Assembly (NCBI RefSeq): GCF_000003855.2
Contig: NW_003101648.1
Location: 286,324 to 350,323 of the forward strand
Source of the DNA: Blastomyces gilchristii SLH14081
Lineage: Eukaryota; Ascomycota; Eurotiomycetes; Onygenales; Ajellomycetaceae
DNA length: 64,000 nt
Reading direction: 5' to 3'
The notes under the pieces were generated by a model. The model saw only the letters and a program-made list of their open reading frames with translations. It had not been told where the DNA came from and made no database searches. Of the stretch, positions 1 to 13,521 are shown piece after piece (the stretch's first letter is position 1; each line of letters begins with the position of its first letter). The translations under genes and the position numbers were made by a program.

Positions 1-2882
1 TCAATATTTAATGAAGAAAATTAATTTTTAATCAGTGAGTATAGTCTGTATAGTTGAGAGAATATTTTCTTTGAAGACTTATTTTCATTTCAATCAAGAA
101 ATCTATTTCAATTCAGTTCATTTTCTGAGTTAATTAATGAAAATGAAGAAGAGACTCTTTCTCTGATTATATAATTTAAGCTCATCTTTATAACTCTCAG
201 AGTATAGTTTATACAGGTCTTTTCAAATCTAATAGCAGAAGAAAGAATTGAAGCTTCAATTTTCATTACTTTAATAGAAGATGATTTGAATACTCTCAGA
301 ATTCTTCTCAAAACTCTGTTTTACAGACTTTGAAAGAGTTCAGTGAAATTTTCTTGATTATTTCATCAAACTTGAACTTCATAATCAGTTACTGAGATAA
401 TACAGGTTATATATAACTGTCTCATAGTCTGGAAGAATAGACCTCTCTCTGTATTTAATAGTCTGATTATGCTATTTAATAGTCTTTCTATCTTGATAGT
501 TCTTTGTTGAATATAATATTTAAAATTTAACTTGAAGTTTAATCATACTTCTAATCATTTAATATTCAAACTGGGTTTAATCTCTTTATTTAAAAGAGTT
601 AGATATAGTTCTTTCTCATTGAATCTAGAAAAGAAATGAATTAACTTAGTTTTATTCATATTAAATTGAATTTGATTGATATCTGCTCTAATAAAGATTT
701 TCTTTACTGCTTTTTCAATCACTTCTAAATTCTCTTTGATTGTTTTTGAACTGTAGACTAGATCAATATCATTCATATAACTTAGAGATCTGACTATTTT
801 CATATCTCTATTCTTGAATAGATATACAGTGTATATTATAAATAAAATGAGTGAGATTAAAGATTCTTACAGTACTTCTATTTTTATCTCAGTCTTATTG
901 TATTTTATTTCATCAAAGAATAGTTATATAATTCTTTTAGATATAAAATAGTTAACTTATTTTATTAGAGAAAGTGACAGTTTTAACATCTTCAAAGTCT
1001 GAATTAACTTTGACTTTAAAACATAATTAAATATATCTTTTATATCAATAAAAACTGCAGTTGAGACTAGATCTTCATACTTTGCTATTTAAATATTATA
1101 AATAACTGAGAGAATAGTGTCAATTACAGAGCATTGTTTTCTATCTCTTATTTATTCACTAAATAGAAGAGAATCATTAATAGAGCTTATAAAAGATAGT
1201 TAAGTAGCTATTATTTTTTCTAAAACCTTTTCTAGACAGTTCAATAGAGATATTACTCTATATAACTTAGAAATTGAAGCTTTTCTATTAGATTTTATAA
1301 GAATCACTTCAGTGACTTCTCTCCAGCATTCAGAATAATACTCATTTTTCAAGAGATTGAAAAAGAGCTCAAAATATTCATTCTTTAAGTAGAAATATGT
1401 ATTTTGAATGATTAAGTGATTAATTGAATCAGGCCCTGCAGCAGTTTTAATTGAACTTGAGAAGATAGCTGACTCTAATTCATCTTGTATAAGTTCAGAT
1501 TATTCTCAGTCATTTTCATCAATATAGTTATGAAGTGATATATTCTCTTTATCTGAATTTGAATCTGATGAGTTCTGAAAGAGAATTATGATGAAAGCTT
1601 GACATTTTTTCTCAAAAGAGTTTACTGTATATAATTCATTCTGAAACTTATATTCTAAGGCTGGAAGTTTTGCTACACTTCTTATTTTAGTATAATTAAA
1701 AGCTTTAAAAACTTTCTTTTCTTATGCTTCTTTAAGAAATTTATTCCAGCAGTCTGTTTTAGCTCTTTTAATATCTGAAAAATATTCATTTCTGACAGCT
1801 TTGAACTCTTTATCAGATATTATATCATTCTTTCAATCTCTTCTAGCAGTAGCTAATTCTTTTCTTTTAGATGAGATATTCTCATTTCATCAAGATTTTG
1901 AATACTCAGAAGATTTTCTCTTTGAAATATTATCTCTAACAGTTGTTAGAATAATAGATGTAATGAGCTACACTCTATTCTTAAGTATTTCATTTGAGAT
2001 ATCTTGATCAGAATTTCAATATAACTTACTCTGTCTTTCAGATTTTAACAGTTTTATACTTTCTTCAACTGCTTTTCAATCAGCTTTTTCAAAGTTAAAC
2101 TGATTAGAGAGAAGAGAATTTTCACTTATTTATTTTTCACTCAGTTCAATATTAAATTAAATAATCTCATAATCTGATTCTGATGTCTCATTTGAATCAA
2201 TAAATCAGTTTACAAGTCTTTTTTTTATTAGATTTTATAATATGAAGATTAGATCTATAATAGATTTCTATTTCATGTCTTTTCTAAAGAATGTTTGTTA
2301 ATCAGACTTATTAATCAAATCTATTGAATGCTCAAAGATTCATTTAATCAGATTATCAGCTCTTACTACTCTCTTACATTCTGAATTTCATCAGAGATAA
2401 TGTGCATTGAAATCTTCTGGAATTATAGAGTTTCTTGATAAAGTTATGTTCAGAAATCCTCTATTAATTGTTCAGATATTGTTATTTTTCTTCAATGACT
2501 TTTTATTATAGATATTTATGAGCTGTATAATATCAAACTTATTTTCTTTATCTATAATATCACTCACCAGAATATGAGGGTCAGATATGATATCAAATCT
2601 TAGATTAAATTGATATCTTGATCTCTTTCTTTCATAGATCACTACTCTTGACTTTATCTCAGACTTTTGAGATAGAAAGCAGTAGTAGCTTGAATGAGAA
2701 ATAATGTATTTTTACTCAGTATCAAAATTTGGTTTCTGAAGCAGTATAAAATCAACTTTTTATTCAAATGCAATTTGAAGACAAGAATAAATATAATTTA
2801 AGTTTCTATTCACATTATTTTAAATAAATGTGATTTTTGAAGAGTTTTTAAACTTTTTTTGTTATTTTCATTGTATATTCAT
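1..2882 (-). pseudogene. L1 ORF2: endonuclease and reverse transcriptase, partial
   Basis: Decayed LINE polyprotein read right to left. The start ATG is the complement of 2880-2882, in the context Met-Asn-Ile. An EEP-type endonuclease comes first, then the reverse transcriptase, whose catalytic box at about 780 reads Tyr-Met-Asn-Asp-Ile in place of the usual Tyr-Val-Asp-Asp; the Asp-to-Asn change fits G-to-A decay. An 82-residue open stretch (555-803) and a 67-residue one (108-311) are intact pieces of the RT and of the linker before RNase H. The rest is cut by stops, many of them TGA where the sister copies have Trp. Certainly non-functional; 3' end outside the window. Confidence 0.88.
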
Positions 2883-2911
2883 ACTAAAAGAGAGTAGAGA
2901 TAGAGTAGAAT

Positions 2912-4512
2912 CTAATCACTATCATCAGATAGTAGATTATAACTATTTTAAAAAGTAGGAATTTCAACTGCTTACATTATATCTAGTTTATCATCAGAGT
3001 CATTTCTCAATTCTCTAATCTTAACAGAAGTTTGAGAATTCAAATTCTGTTTATATTTAGCTGAAGAATTGAAGTTTGAAGATTTAGATAATTAAGAGTT
3101 TCTTCTTTTTAAGCTTGCAGTTGTAAGTTTACTGACTTGACTCTTCTCTTCAGTTCTAGATTGACTTTGAACTTCATCTTTTCTTCAGTTCTTTTGAGTT
3201 CTTGAAGCAAATATACATTCTTTTGAGCTAGATGCATATTTTTCTTTACAATTGAAGCACTTAAGTGGAGTGTATTAATATATTTCATCACTCTTTGAGC
3301 ATGTTTCACATTTATACTCACTAGTTTTATGATCTCTGATACAGAATGCATATTTTGAGTCTCTAAAATATAAGATTATAAAGTATTCATATCTTTGATA
3401 GTTTAAATACTGTGTTTGAGCTTTAAGATTCATTCTTGAGTCTTTATATTCATAAACTCTCATTTTCAAATCTGCTACTCTTACTTCAGAGATCTTTGAC
3501 TGTTCAAGTGTTTTTATATATACTAGAACAGAGGCATTTCTCCTGCTTTGTCTGAACTTAATTGAATTTAGTTATACAGACTCTTTTCTCAGTTGAATAG
3601 AGTTATATTCTTTCAATTCATTTTTAAGAAGTAGTATTTCTACTTCACAGTCAAAAATTTCAACTGAAATATTATAAACAATGAATTTATCTCACTTTTC
3701 ATCTCTCTTAGATAGAATTATTATGTTTAGCAAAGATTCTACTACTGACTTTCAGAGATTCTCATTCTGAATAAGGAATTCAGCACTGAATTCAGGTATT
3801 GTAGTCAGAATAATGAAGTTTTCAAAGAATAATAACTCAATTGAAGCTATAACTGATTTTTGAACTTCAATATCAGTTATTAACTGAGAAAAGAACTGCT
3901 GATTAATTTCATTTCTGATTCTAAAAATAAGATTTGAGTTTAGCTTGTTTCTTTACAGAATATTCTGATTTGAAACTTTGAGAATAAGTCTTCTATTTCT
4001 GAAGATTTGAAGATTTTTCTCTTTTTACATTTTTTTCTTCACTTTTCTATGAATAGAAGTATGAGCAGTATTCTTCTCAGTTTTCTCAGGATTTTAAGCA
4101 GGTTTTGAGACAGCAGATTTAGAAATAGCAGATTCAGCTGCTTGAGCATATGTTTTCTTCTGATTCAAAGAAGAAGAAGAAGTAGAAAAAAGAAAGAAGA
4201 GCAAGATAAAGAGTCAGTGATTGTACTAGAAATTTTCAATGTTTTTTGAACTGTGTTTCAAATTTCAAGTTTGAACTTGATCATCTTCTATAGTTGTCTA
4301 GTCTGAGTATAAAGAATTAACAGAACTTCTTTATTCATCTCACTTAGACACTACTTTCTAAGAATCTTGCTTACTTTTTCAAGTTTCTGTATTTCAAGAA
4401 CTTGTTATTTCTCTATTTCTTCTTTCTTTCTTCTCTTCAGAATTTTAATCTCAGAAATAGCATTTGAGAAAGCATCTTTTTCCACATCAACTGAGTGTAT
4501 TTTTGAACTCAT
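2912..4512 (-). pseudogene. L1 ORF1: nucleic-acid-binding Gag-like protein with CCHC knuckles
   Basis: Starts at the complement of 4510-4512 (Met-Ser-Ser-Lys-Ile) and ends at the TAG complementary to 2912-2914, 29 bp before the ORF2 start. The first third is Lys/Glu rich and probably a coiled coil, as in the better preserved L3 copy. The C-terminal third holds three Cys/His clusters, largely destroyed by Cys-to-Tyr changes (TGT to TAT). Two surviving open pieces overlap in different frames at 3109-3469, so at least one indel is present as well as stops. The protein would have bound LINE RNA in the ribonucleoprotein particle. Confidence 0.82.
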
Positions 4513-6047
4513 TATTCTCACTTAATGAAAAGTTGATCAGACTGTTTCAATTGAGATATTTATTAAACTCTTTTGAAAAGTTAGTCAGACTGTTTCAATT
4601 AAGAGATTTCTAAGTCTGTTTTCAATTGAAAAGTTGATCAGATTATTTTAAAAGAAGAATACAAGACTTTTATATATAAAACACCTGATTTTTTTCACAC
4701 TAGTTCAGTAACTAGATTAGATTTTTGAAGAGAATCTAATAAACTAAAATTGATTTTTAAGATAAATTAATACAATCTTTATAATCTCTTTCTTGAGATA
4801 CAGTGAGGAAAAGTATGATATCAATTGATAATAAATCAGATAATATAACAGTTTTTGAGAGAAAAACTGATAAAAAATAAATCAATTTTTTACAGAGAAA
4901 TTGATTAAAACTATTCAATTTTATTCTAAATTATTCAATTCTTCTCACACAACAAGTGTGCAACTCAAATCAGTTAATAAAGAGTGTAAAAAAGAATTAA
5001 GTATTAATAAAAGCTCTTCAGTCACTGAAAAAGTAATTCTTACTTAAAAGAATATGAAATTTTGACAGAAAACAGCTCTGTTTTTAATTCTTTGTAAGAA
5101 TATTATATAAAATCCAGAGAAAAACATCTTACTTTTTCAAGAGAAGTAAAAAACTATTTCTAAGATCTTTTTTTTTTTTTGTATTAACTGCTGCAGAAGA
5201 ATGAGATAGAAACTGCTAAGATATGCACTATTATATATTATCTATCAAGACTTTCTCTCTTCAGAGTCTTGATATTATAGAGAATATAAGTCTGTTTCTA
5301 TATAATAATATAAATATTGTCAGCAGAATGTAGAGGAACTGATTATTTATATCTCAAAATAGAAGACTTTGTCAATGATTATATCAATATAAAGTTAATT
5401 CTCAAATTCAATAGAAACCTAGTATTACTGTTCTCAATTCCTTACAGAATCTATTGAATATTGAGATATTAAAACTAGATTTAATATATCTCACTGTGCA
5501 GAGATCAAAGACTCAGTCAGATCTTGAAATATACTGATTTTATAGTTATTGATGTGCTGTTGACTCATTGTCTGCTGATTATGTATTAAATACTGTTGCT
5601 GAGATATCTTTTTGTATTTTTCTGTCAGAGATGAGCCAGATTGAAAAGGGCGGTACAAGGGTGAGACTTGGCATTGATGTTTTGAAACATCAAAGATGGA
5701 CAGGGTTTTCACAGAGATCACTTCTCAGATATCTTCACAATTACAGATCAGGAATCTTTCAAAATCAAGAAGATTGGTACATATGATAAGATCTCTTCAC
5801 CTTACAATTTGTATGGCAATTTGGCCTGGGATTGTGATGTGATAGGGGTGAATGAGGGATAATCCCACACAGAAGTTTTAAACAATGTCTGGTTCATGTT
5901 TGGCTGAATATCTTCATCACCACACAGGGTATGCGGTCGGCGATGGGGTCAAAATGCTCATACAATTGAGGGCTTTTCAATGAATCTATCAGCAGGTTCT
6001 TATTCAAAAAATCAAGTGAGTTTGTGATAAAGTGATTACTGTGAGCT
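4513..6047 (-). other. L1 5' leader
   Basis: About 1.5 kb of non-coding leader. It has a T-tract at about 5168-5180 (an A-tract on the coding strand, also in L3 and L4). The outer part (5480-6047) is the more GC-rich LINE 5' end. A 76-codon open frame (5491-5721, minus) ends in Ser-Ala-Gln then stop, and is matched by L4 (30959-31189) and by the end of an open frame in L3. Confidence 0.7.
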
Positions 6048-6260
6048 TGGCATGATATGTACTGTTAACTACTAGAAGTATTCACAGTAGAAAGATAAAA
6101 TGTAGCAGTCAAATATATAATAGCATTTAAGCTGAGTTATGAATAGTATTCATGAACTCCAGTCTATATAGTTGTGTGTAGTCAAGAGCTGCTAACTCTA
6201 TTGATTACATGAGAGATAGAAATAGAGATAAAGAATCTGTAAGAAGCAGAATTTCTTATA
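6048..6260 (-). repeat. G1 3' LTR
   Basis: 213 bp. In coding sense it begins TATAAGAAATTC (expected TGTAAG) and ends CATGCCA. It is heavily decayed: CpG sites kept in the 5' LTR are TpG or CpA here. Confidence 0.9.
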
Positions 6261-8556
6261 TATCTCTTTCTCTCTAAGACTTCATCTGTGAAGTCTTTCA
6301 CTGAGTGACTTCATAGAATCAGCTCAGCACTGCAGTGATACTCACTAAAAATTCTTCATATCTATATAAAAAAACCTCAGTGAGGAAAAATCTCTTATTA
6401 TTATAAAGAGAAAAGAGTCTATCACTCAGTTTTTTATTTCATGAGATTCTTTGTAATCTACAGATTCTTCTCTGACTATTATACAGATTCATCTCACATC
6501 TTTTATATAGAAGAGTTTCAGTTGACTCTTAATCATTTTCATGAGATTTTTGTATAACTATTATACAGATTCATCTCATAGATAAATTACTCTCTGTGAG
6601 ATTATTCTTATCAAAGAGAAGTATTTATGAGTTAATCTTTCACTTATTCTTATGAATCATTGTTCTTTAATACTGTAGAATTGTCAGGAATTTTTCATTC
6701 TTTCATCAACTCTGTAGAATTATAGAATTAAGATATCTACAGTCTGTAATCACTCTTTATAGTTATATAGAAAGATTCAGATCTGTAATTTATAATTATT
6801 CTTTATTTACTAGAGTGATCTGACTGTTCTGTGAGATTATTCACAGTGTAAATAAATCTCTTTAAAGTAGTATAAATATCTCAGATCTGTCTGTAGAATC
6901 TTATCTTCTTTTTTCTTTTTCTATAACAGCTCTCATTCTCACAAACTGTGAGTATTCTTATTTATTTATAAAGTGTTTTCACTCAGATAATAGAGAGAGA
7001 GTGTTTCTGACAATATCTGTGTATTAATTCAAGAACTTCTCAAGAATAAAAATTTTTCAATTTCAATATCTTTATAAACAATATCTGACTACTGCTGAGC
7101 TTCTTATAAGTGTCTCTACAACTTCTCTAATCACTTTTTACTAACTGATGAAGTAGAAGTGTCACTGCTTATAACAGTATCTTCACTTCTCTCAGCTCTA
7201 TCACTGCATTCAATCTTCAGGCTAGCAGTCAACCTCATGTCTCTCTCAGATCAGTCTCTGACTTCAAGCAGCACAGTCTCACTCTTTGCTATAAGTCTCT
7301 CTGTAAGTAATTTCTTACAGACTCTAGCTAACAGTTCTTATAAAGCTCTCAGTATTATCAGTGTCTTCTATAGTCTCACAGATCTACAATCACTCTCTCT
7401 CTATTCACATAATCTCTGATCAGATATATATAAATATGTCTAGGTTTTCTATTAATGATTCTCACACTGCAGTGCATTTCTGCAATCTCATAGTTAATGA
7501 AAGATAAGTCTCTGAGTATTTATAAAATTCAGATAATCAAGGCAATGTGAATACTATGAATTTATAACAGAAGTTAATCTGAACAGATAAGTCTTCTCTT
7601 CATATCTCAATTATTTCTGAGCTGAATACTTCAGCATAACTAGACTGGCCGCTGGGACCATGAATTTCACATTTGGTCTCATTTGATCTGATCTCATACA
7701 TTTCTTGGCGTGAATCCCGCTGGGACTAGTCATTAAAAAAACATGCAAAGTGACCATATATGAGATCTTAAAATGGAACCATGACTTGAAAAAAATGAGA
7801 AAGTGGTCTCATTTGGTCCCATTTAGTCTCATTCTTGGCATAAAGTTACTATTTTTAGACATTTTAAGGTTTTTTTTAGACTATTTTTAATTTCTTAAAA
7901 AGTAACGCCTTTTGATAATGCTCAAATGAGATTTAAAGTCATTTAAAGCAATAAAAATAATTTAAATTGAGAAGTGGAAATCATGGTCTCATTTGAAAAA
8001 TGTGACAAGAGTAGACAGTAAGTCCCACTGGGACAGTATGAAACTACTATTGAATGTTAAAACCGTGTAATGGGATCAGTCGAATTGGTAATGAAACTAT
8101 CAAAAAATTTGATCCTGGTCTCAGACACGGTCACACGGTCAGTCTAAGCATAACTGAGAAAGCAGATATAGCTTTGTAAAAGATATCTAGTCATATATGC
8201 AGATAACTAGTTCTCAAGATTCTGCTGCAACTATGTATACTCTGATATTCAGCTTCTCTGAAGTCTGTGCATTTCTGATAATCTTCATATTAAATATAAC
8301 AATTGTCTGTACTACAGATATAATACTCTCTGCTTCTTTGAAGAGAGAAATTAATAGTTGTGAGAGAATTAAGTGTTGTAAATATTGAGAATGTAAGTGT
8401 GAATTTTCTTTATTTTTTCTTTATTAATCTCTAAATTGTGTTTATAGTCCTGTTTCTGTTTTTTTATTTTTTAGCTTTTAATGAGAATATGATTTCTTCT
8501 TCTCTTTGTATATATCATGAACTATTCATTTCAGTAGAAACTCATTATCTTATAGA
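6261..8556 (-). other. G1 region between pol and 3' LTR, holding M1
   Basis: About 1.8 kb of G sequence (M1 excluded) between the end of the chromodomain frame and the 3' LTR, longer than usual for a chromovirus. It matches 28638-30419 in G2. An open frame on the opposite strand (7159-7419) is judged a shadow. See the G2 entry for possible coding traces. Confidence 0.6.
7641..8146 (+). mobile_element. M1, 506-bp non-autonomous hAT element (MITE)
   Basis: Begins TAGACTGGCCGC and ends CGGTCAGTCTA, so the terminal inverted repeat is about 11 bp (TAGACTGRCCG). It is flanked by an exact 8-bp duplication, agcataac (7633-7640 and 8147-8154); 8 bp is the hAT signature. The matching place in G2 (near 29050) is an empty site with one copy of the target. 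There is no coding capacity. It is less mutated than its surroundings. The right end carries the short tandem ACACGGTC ACACGGTC. M3 and M4 are also 506 bp. Confidence 0.95.
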
Positions 8557-11500
8557 CTAGAATTTACAAATAACAGTGTTAATATCTTTCTCACAATCAG
8601 ATTCTTAGTAAAGATTACATTATTCTGACTTATTAAAATTCATAGTATGAAAGTCATGTCTCAGCTTCTGCAGATGTCTTATCTACTCAGATGATTCTTA
8701 AGTGAACTTATTTATTTTATTAGAATATTCTTATCACTGAATCTTGAATCAGAGCTTGTGATCTCACTTCTCTGAGTTAATAATCTCTTTAATCTGATAT
8801 TCTCTTTCACTCTCTAATGCTTTATAAATAGAGTGATGAGTCATAGAGTTCTCTTCTGAGAATTTCTTATATTTATAAAGCAAAGAGACATGAAAAATAT
8901 TGTATATCTGTAACTTAGATAATAGTTTCAATCTATAGAACTATGAGCTAACTTTCTTCACAATCTTATAAGACTCTATCTGTAAGAGATTCAGCTTCTT
9001 ACTAAATCTCTGTATAATAATGTTTTCTAGACTTAGTCAGACTCTATCATCTTTCTTGAAACTCTTTATAATATGCTTGAAGTCATAGTATCTTTTCTGA
9101 TACTCTTAAGTCTTTCTCAAGAATTTATGAGCTTTCTCTCAGATATTCTGATTTCTCTCAGCCTGATCATGAGCATTATCACACTCTATAGTATACTCTT
9201 ACAGACTCATCAAGATTATTTATAAGTGAGTCTTAGTGAGTATCTCAAAGAGGATTTTATCTATACTAATATGCTTTGAGTTGTTATATATAAACTCTGT
9301 GAGTGATAATCAATGTATTCAGTTATTCTGATTATAATTAACAAAGCACTGCAGATACTGTTTTAATATACTCATCAGATATTCTATCTAATCATCTGTC
9401 TATTGATGAAAAGCTGTACTTAAATCTCATGAGATCTTCAGTATAGTCATCAGATCAGATCAGAACTCTTCTATAAAAATTAATTCTCTATCTGAGATAA
9501 TGTTCACAGATAATTCATACAACTGAATCACATTATAAATAAAGATATAAGTCAGATTCTTTGACTTTAAGTTCTTATAGATAAATATAAAGTGTGTTAT
9601 CTTAATAAAGTGATTCATTATCATCAGCATACTGTCAAAGCAGGTATCATATATATTCTTACTTTCAGAGAGACTTATAAGAATGTTTATTTCTAGCTGA
9701 TTTCAAGATTTCTGTAAAATGAGTAGAGAAGTAAGTTCTTCATATAATCTGAACTACACTATCTGTGAATTCTGATAAATAGTATAAGAATTCACTATCT
9801 TCTTCATAAGTTCTTGTATCTTTGATCAGAAGTATTTTCTTATGAGTAACTCATGAGTTCTAGTATCTATAAAATAACTCACTAGAGAAGAGTCATAATA
9901 CCTTTTAATAAGTTCTATATATAGAAACTCATTTATAGATATATAAATTCAGCTCTCTCTTTATAAGAGATTATTTAATTTTTTCAATTCTTTATTTCTG
10001 CAGAATTAATCTCTGCTGTGAGCAGTTTCTGAATATACTGAGTATATTTATTCTTCAGTTACAGTTCAGACAATCTGAACAGAAGATCTTATAAAGACTT
10101 ATACTCTGTTTTTTCTTACATTAGATCTTCTACAGTGCTTCTCAAAGTCTGTAAACTCTTCAGATTATAGATACTCTCTTCAAGAATTCTCACAGAGATT
10201 CTCAGAGTATTAACTCTCAGTATTATAGAGAGTAGTTGTATAGACTTCTTCTCTCTCTCTCTCTTCTTCTCTTATAAGAAATTAAGAGACTCTTCAGTTA
10301 ATCTCTTTATAATACTCAGTTTAAGCATTTTATGAAGCTTTTCTGTCTTCTCTAGTCTCTCTGTATCAGTTGTTCTGATCTTCTTAATATAGTCTGATCT
10401 GTGAGAGAGTTCATCTGCTGAGTTCTTAGTTTTCTTAATATGCTCTATCTTGAATCAGAACTCACTCAGTCTCTGAGTTCAGCAGATCTGCTACTGTGAG
10501 AGTTTCTTAATTAAAGTAAACTATTATAAGCTGTTATAATCAATTCTAACAGTAATTACTATTACAAGACTCTCAAAGTAGTGATATCAGTGATGAAAGA
10601 ATTTCACTATTATAAGAAGCTCTTAATTATAAATGTTATAATTGATCTTCACAGATTGCATCTTCTATGAGAAAAAGATCACTGAAACTCAGTTCTTATT
10701 TAGCTATAGTTATGAGACTATTTCTGAAATTATAAAGAAGAAGATATCTGTCTTCAATCTGATTAAGAGTAAGAGATTAAAGTGAAACAGCATCACTGTG
10801 TCTGTAAATATCTATTTCAATCTTGTAAAGACTCTGTGAGTTTCTAAGATAAGAAAGTTCTTACAGCTCTCTCTTCTTAATAATCTTTTCATTCTCTATT
10901 CATGAGATGACTTCTTCTTATTTTCACTCTTCAGTATGTCTGTAAGAGTCAACAAGATTCTTATAAATATAAAGATAAACTGTTTATAGAAATTCACAAA
11001 GCTCAGAAAGATCTGAATCTCATGAATACTAGTTAACTCTAATCACAATAGAATAATCTTAACTTATAAAGATTTCATCTGAATATCATCTATAATAATT
11101 ATATATTTTAGAAAATTAATCTAATAAGCACTGAAGTTACACTTTATAAGCTTAATATACAGTTCTGTCTTATCTAGAGCCTTTAACACACTTTATACAT
11201 ACTTAGTGTGTTCTTTCTTCTTCATGAAGTACATCATCATATTATTCAGATATATTATCACAAAGACATTCAGATATACATAAAGTGTTTTATTAATGAA
11301 AGACTGAAATATTATGAGAATATTAGTCAAATCAAAAGACATCACTAGATATTTAAATAATCTCAGTGCAGTTCTAAAGACAGTCTTTCATTCATTCTCA
11401 CATTATATTCACAGCTGTGTATATATATTGATCACATTCAATTGTGTGAATATGACAGCTTCTGTGAGACAGTTAATCACATTCTCAATCAGAGATAGAA

Positions 11501-13290
11501 AGTAGTGACTCTTTATTATCTTGAAGTTCAGATTATAGTAGTCTATATATAATCTGAGATCTTCATTCTTCTTCTTCATGAATATCACAGAGACTCTCAC
11601 AGAGATCTATGAAGATCAGATAAAGTCATTCTTCAGATTCTTCTTCACATAGACCTGTAAGATCTCTATCTCATAGTGAGAGAGTTTATAGATTGATTCT
11701 CAGAAGAGTTTCTACTCTTCTATTAAATCTATTATCAGATTCTTCTTATAATAAGAAGAAAGCTCAGCTGTCTTCACTAAGCTGAATATCTCTGTAAGGT
11801 CTTGATATTTCTCTGATATCTGAAGCTCAGTTTTCATAACTATAAAGTTCTCAGACATTTATAGAGTTATTATATAGATGAGCTTGTCTTCTCTAATCAA
11901 CTCTGCAGTATCAACTGATTCTATCTCTGTGAGTAAGTCTGTTAACACTGATCAGAAGTATAAATCTGACTTGTGAACAGCTATGTATGAATTATGTCTT
12001 TGAAGTCATGCAAGTCTTAAGTACATGTTATCTATGATATCTATAATAATCACAGTTTTTACAAATCTTCTTCAGATTCTGAAGAGATCTTGTAATTCAA
12101 AGATAACTCTTATAAGTCTCTTAACTCTCAGATCTGAGTTCTCACACTCTGCTTATTATAAGAGCAGGTTCTCAGTTTTCATCACTTAGCTTATTCACTT
12201 TACAAGCTTTAGAGACACTACAGTGATCTGAGATTCTGAGTTTATCAATACTTCTTATACTTACAGAGTAGCAGTACTGCAGTACAGTCTCTCTCTATAA
12301 GTAAGTATTTTCATCAGAGAAGTAACAGATTCAGATATCAGCTTCAAGACTCTTAAGAAGGCTGTTACTGACTCTGTTCATGACTTCTCAAATTTCTATT
12401 GTAATTTGTCTGAACAGTTTGTATAGAGATATTCTGATTTAGAACAGATGAAACAGAGACTCTTTTTCTTAGTCTCTCTATTATACACTCTATTCATAGA
12501 AGCTTATAAAGCTCTCTCTCTCTACTTAGTAGTCAGATATGAATCTCTCTGTGTCTTATCATCTTTTTCTGATAAATCTGTTCTCTGTTATTCTGACTCT
12601 CATGAAGCTGGTCAATGATCTGCTCTCTGCAGGTCTGTGACTCTCACAGTGATCTGTAAGTGATGAATAAGAGTCATCAGTTTCTTCAGAGTCAAGAACT
12701 TAGAGTCTTACTCAATGAGCTTATTCTGTATATCTTTATTCAGTCTCTTTATAAATATTATCATTCAGGTCTTGTTTCAGAGCCCTGTTTTCATAGATCT
12801 TAATTCACATCATAATTTCATGAAGTACTGTGAGTAGTCTTTATCAGATTTCTCATCTCTTTTTCTAATATTAGTAATTGTAGCTCAGATGTTCTCTGTT
12901 CAGCTTGCAGAGTTCTTTAACTTATTCTCTAGATAGATCTTAAGAACAGATCAGTGAAATCTCTTATAATCATTCTCTAGATAATTCAGTCAGTTCTTGA
13001 CTTCAGTGTAGTAGAGGTCTGTCATCACATAGATGACAGCTTCTTCATCTTTCATATTACATAGCTGGGCTTGTGAGTCAATTTTAAATACAAACTTACA
13101 AAAGGTTTTATAGATTGTAGTTCAGTAAGTGACCTTAAGTGGTCATGGCTTAAGAAAGTTTCTTTTCAGTTCATGAGTGTGTGTCTCTAGAGGTCATGTC
13201 TAGGGACTCAGTTCGAGAGTGTTTGCAGGCAGCAAGCATTCCTTGTAGAAAAATAGCTTGATATGTAAGAATAAGTACTCGCAGGCGATT
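8557..13290 (-). pseudogene. G1 gag-pol polyprotein (chromovirus), decayed
   Basis: Read right to left. The Gag capsid part is at about 13110-12650. One zinc knuckle follows, with key residues Cys-Phe-Ile-Cys and a final Asn-Cys (CCHC with some residues lost). The protease site reads Ile-Asn-Ser-Glu-Ser-Gln, from a likely Asp-Ser-Gly. The RT finger with Met-Lys-Lys-Lys-Asn and Leu-Arg-Leu-Tyr-Ile-Asp-Tyr is at 11409-11600, then RNase H, integrase and a C-terminal chromodomain near 8640-8790. The frame is open upstream to the LTR with no clear ATG, so the start is uncertain. Frequent TGA/TAA stops. G2 gives the same order on the plus strand. Confidence 0.88.
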
Positions 13291-13308
13291 ATTCGGGTGT
13301 TTGCAGCT

Positions 13309-13521
13309 TGGCATGATATGTACTGTTAACTACTAGAAGTATTCACAGTAGAAAGATAAAATGTAGAGATCAAATATATAATAGCATTCAAGCTGAGTTG
13401 TGAATAGTATTCGCAAACTCCAGTCTATATAGTTGTGTGTAGCCAAGGGCCGCTAACTCTATTGATTACGCGAGAGATAGGAATAGAGGTAAAGGATCCG
13501 CGAGGAGCGGGATTTCTTACA
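13309..13521 (-). repeat. G1 5' LTR
   Basis: 213 bp, in coding sense TGTAAGAAATCC to CATGCCA. It keeps many CpG sites that the 3' LTR has lost. The adjoining leader to about 13090 is also relatively unmutated. Confidence 0.92.

Larger units (their letters stand above)
1..6047 (-). mobile_element. LINE copy L1 (Tad1/I-like), 3' part cut by window edge
   Basis: Minus-strand non-LTR retrotransposon, collinear with L2, L3 and L4. From right to left it has a 5' leader (6047 to 4513), ORF1 (4512 to 2912) and ORF2 (2882 to the window edge). The edge falls at the part matching about 19498 of L2, so RNase H, the zinc-like C terminus and the 3' tail lie outside. Its leader has one copy of a block that is duplicated in L2 and L3, a trait shared with L4. 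At 6044-6048 it abuts the 3' LTR of G1; L4 abuts G2 with the same junction. Both ORFs carry many stops. Confidence 0.9.
6048..13521 (-). mobile_element. Ty3/gypsy chromovirus G1, complete with two LTRs
   Basis: Minus-strand LTR retrotransposon, 7474 bp including the M1 insertion (about 6960 bp without it). The LTRs are 213 bp each. Order in coding sense: 5' LTR (13309-13521), gag, protease, RT, RNase H, integrase, chromodomain (ends near 8557), a long 3' region, and the 3' LTR (6048-6260). G2 is its close sister. No 5-bp TSD is visible: the flank beyond the 5' LTR is H-a sequence, while the flank beyond the 3' LTR is the LINE L1 5' end. Confidence 0.92.

Noticed and set aside
7159..7419. 86-codon Ser/Leu-rich open frame on the plus strand in G1
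   Set aside because: Antisense to G1 and no matching open frame of that length stands out in G2. Ser/Leu richness is what decay of the other strand yields.
8197..8388. 63-codon open frame next to M1
   Set aside because: Antisense to the G1 post-pol region and not supported by G2.
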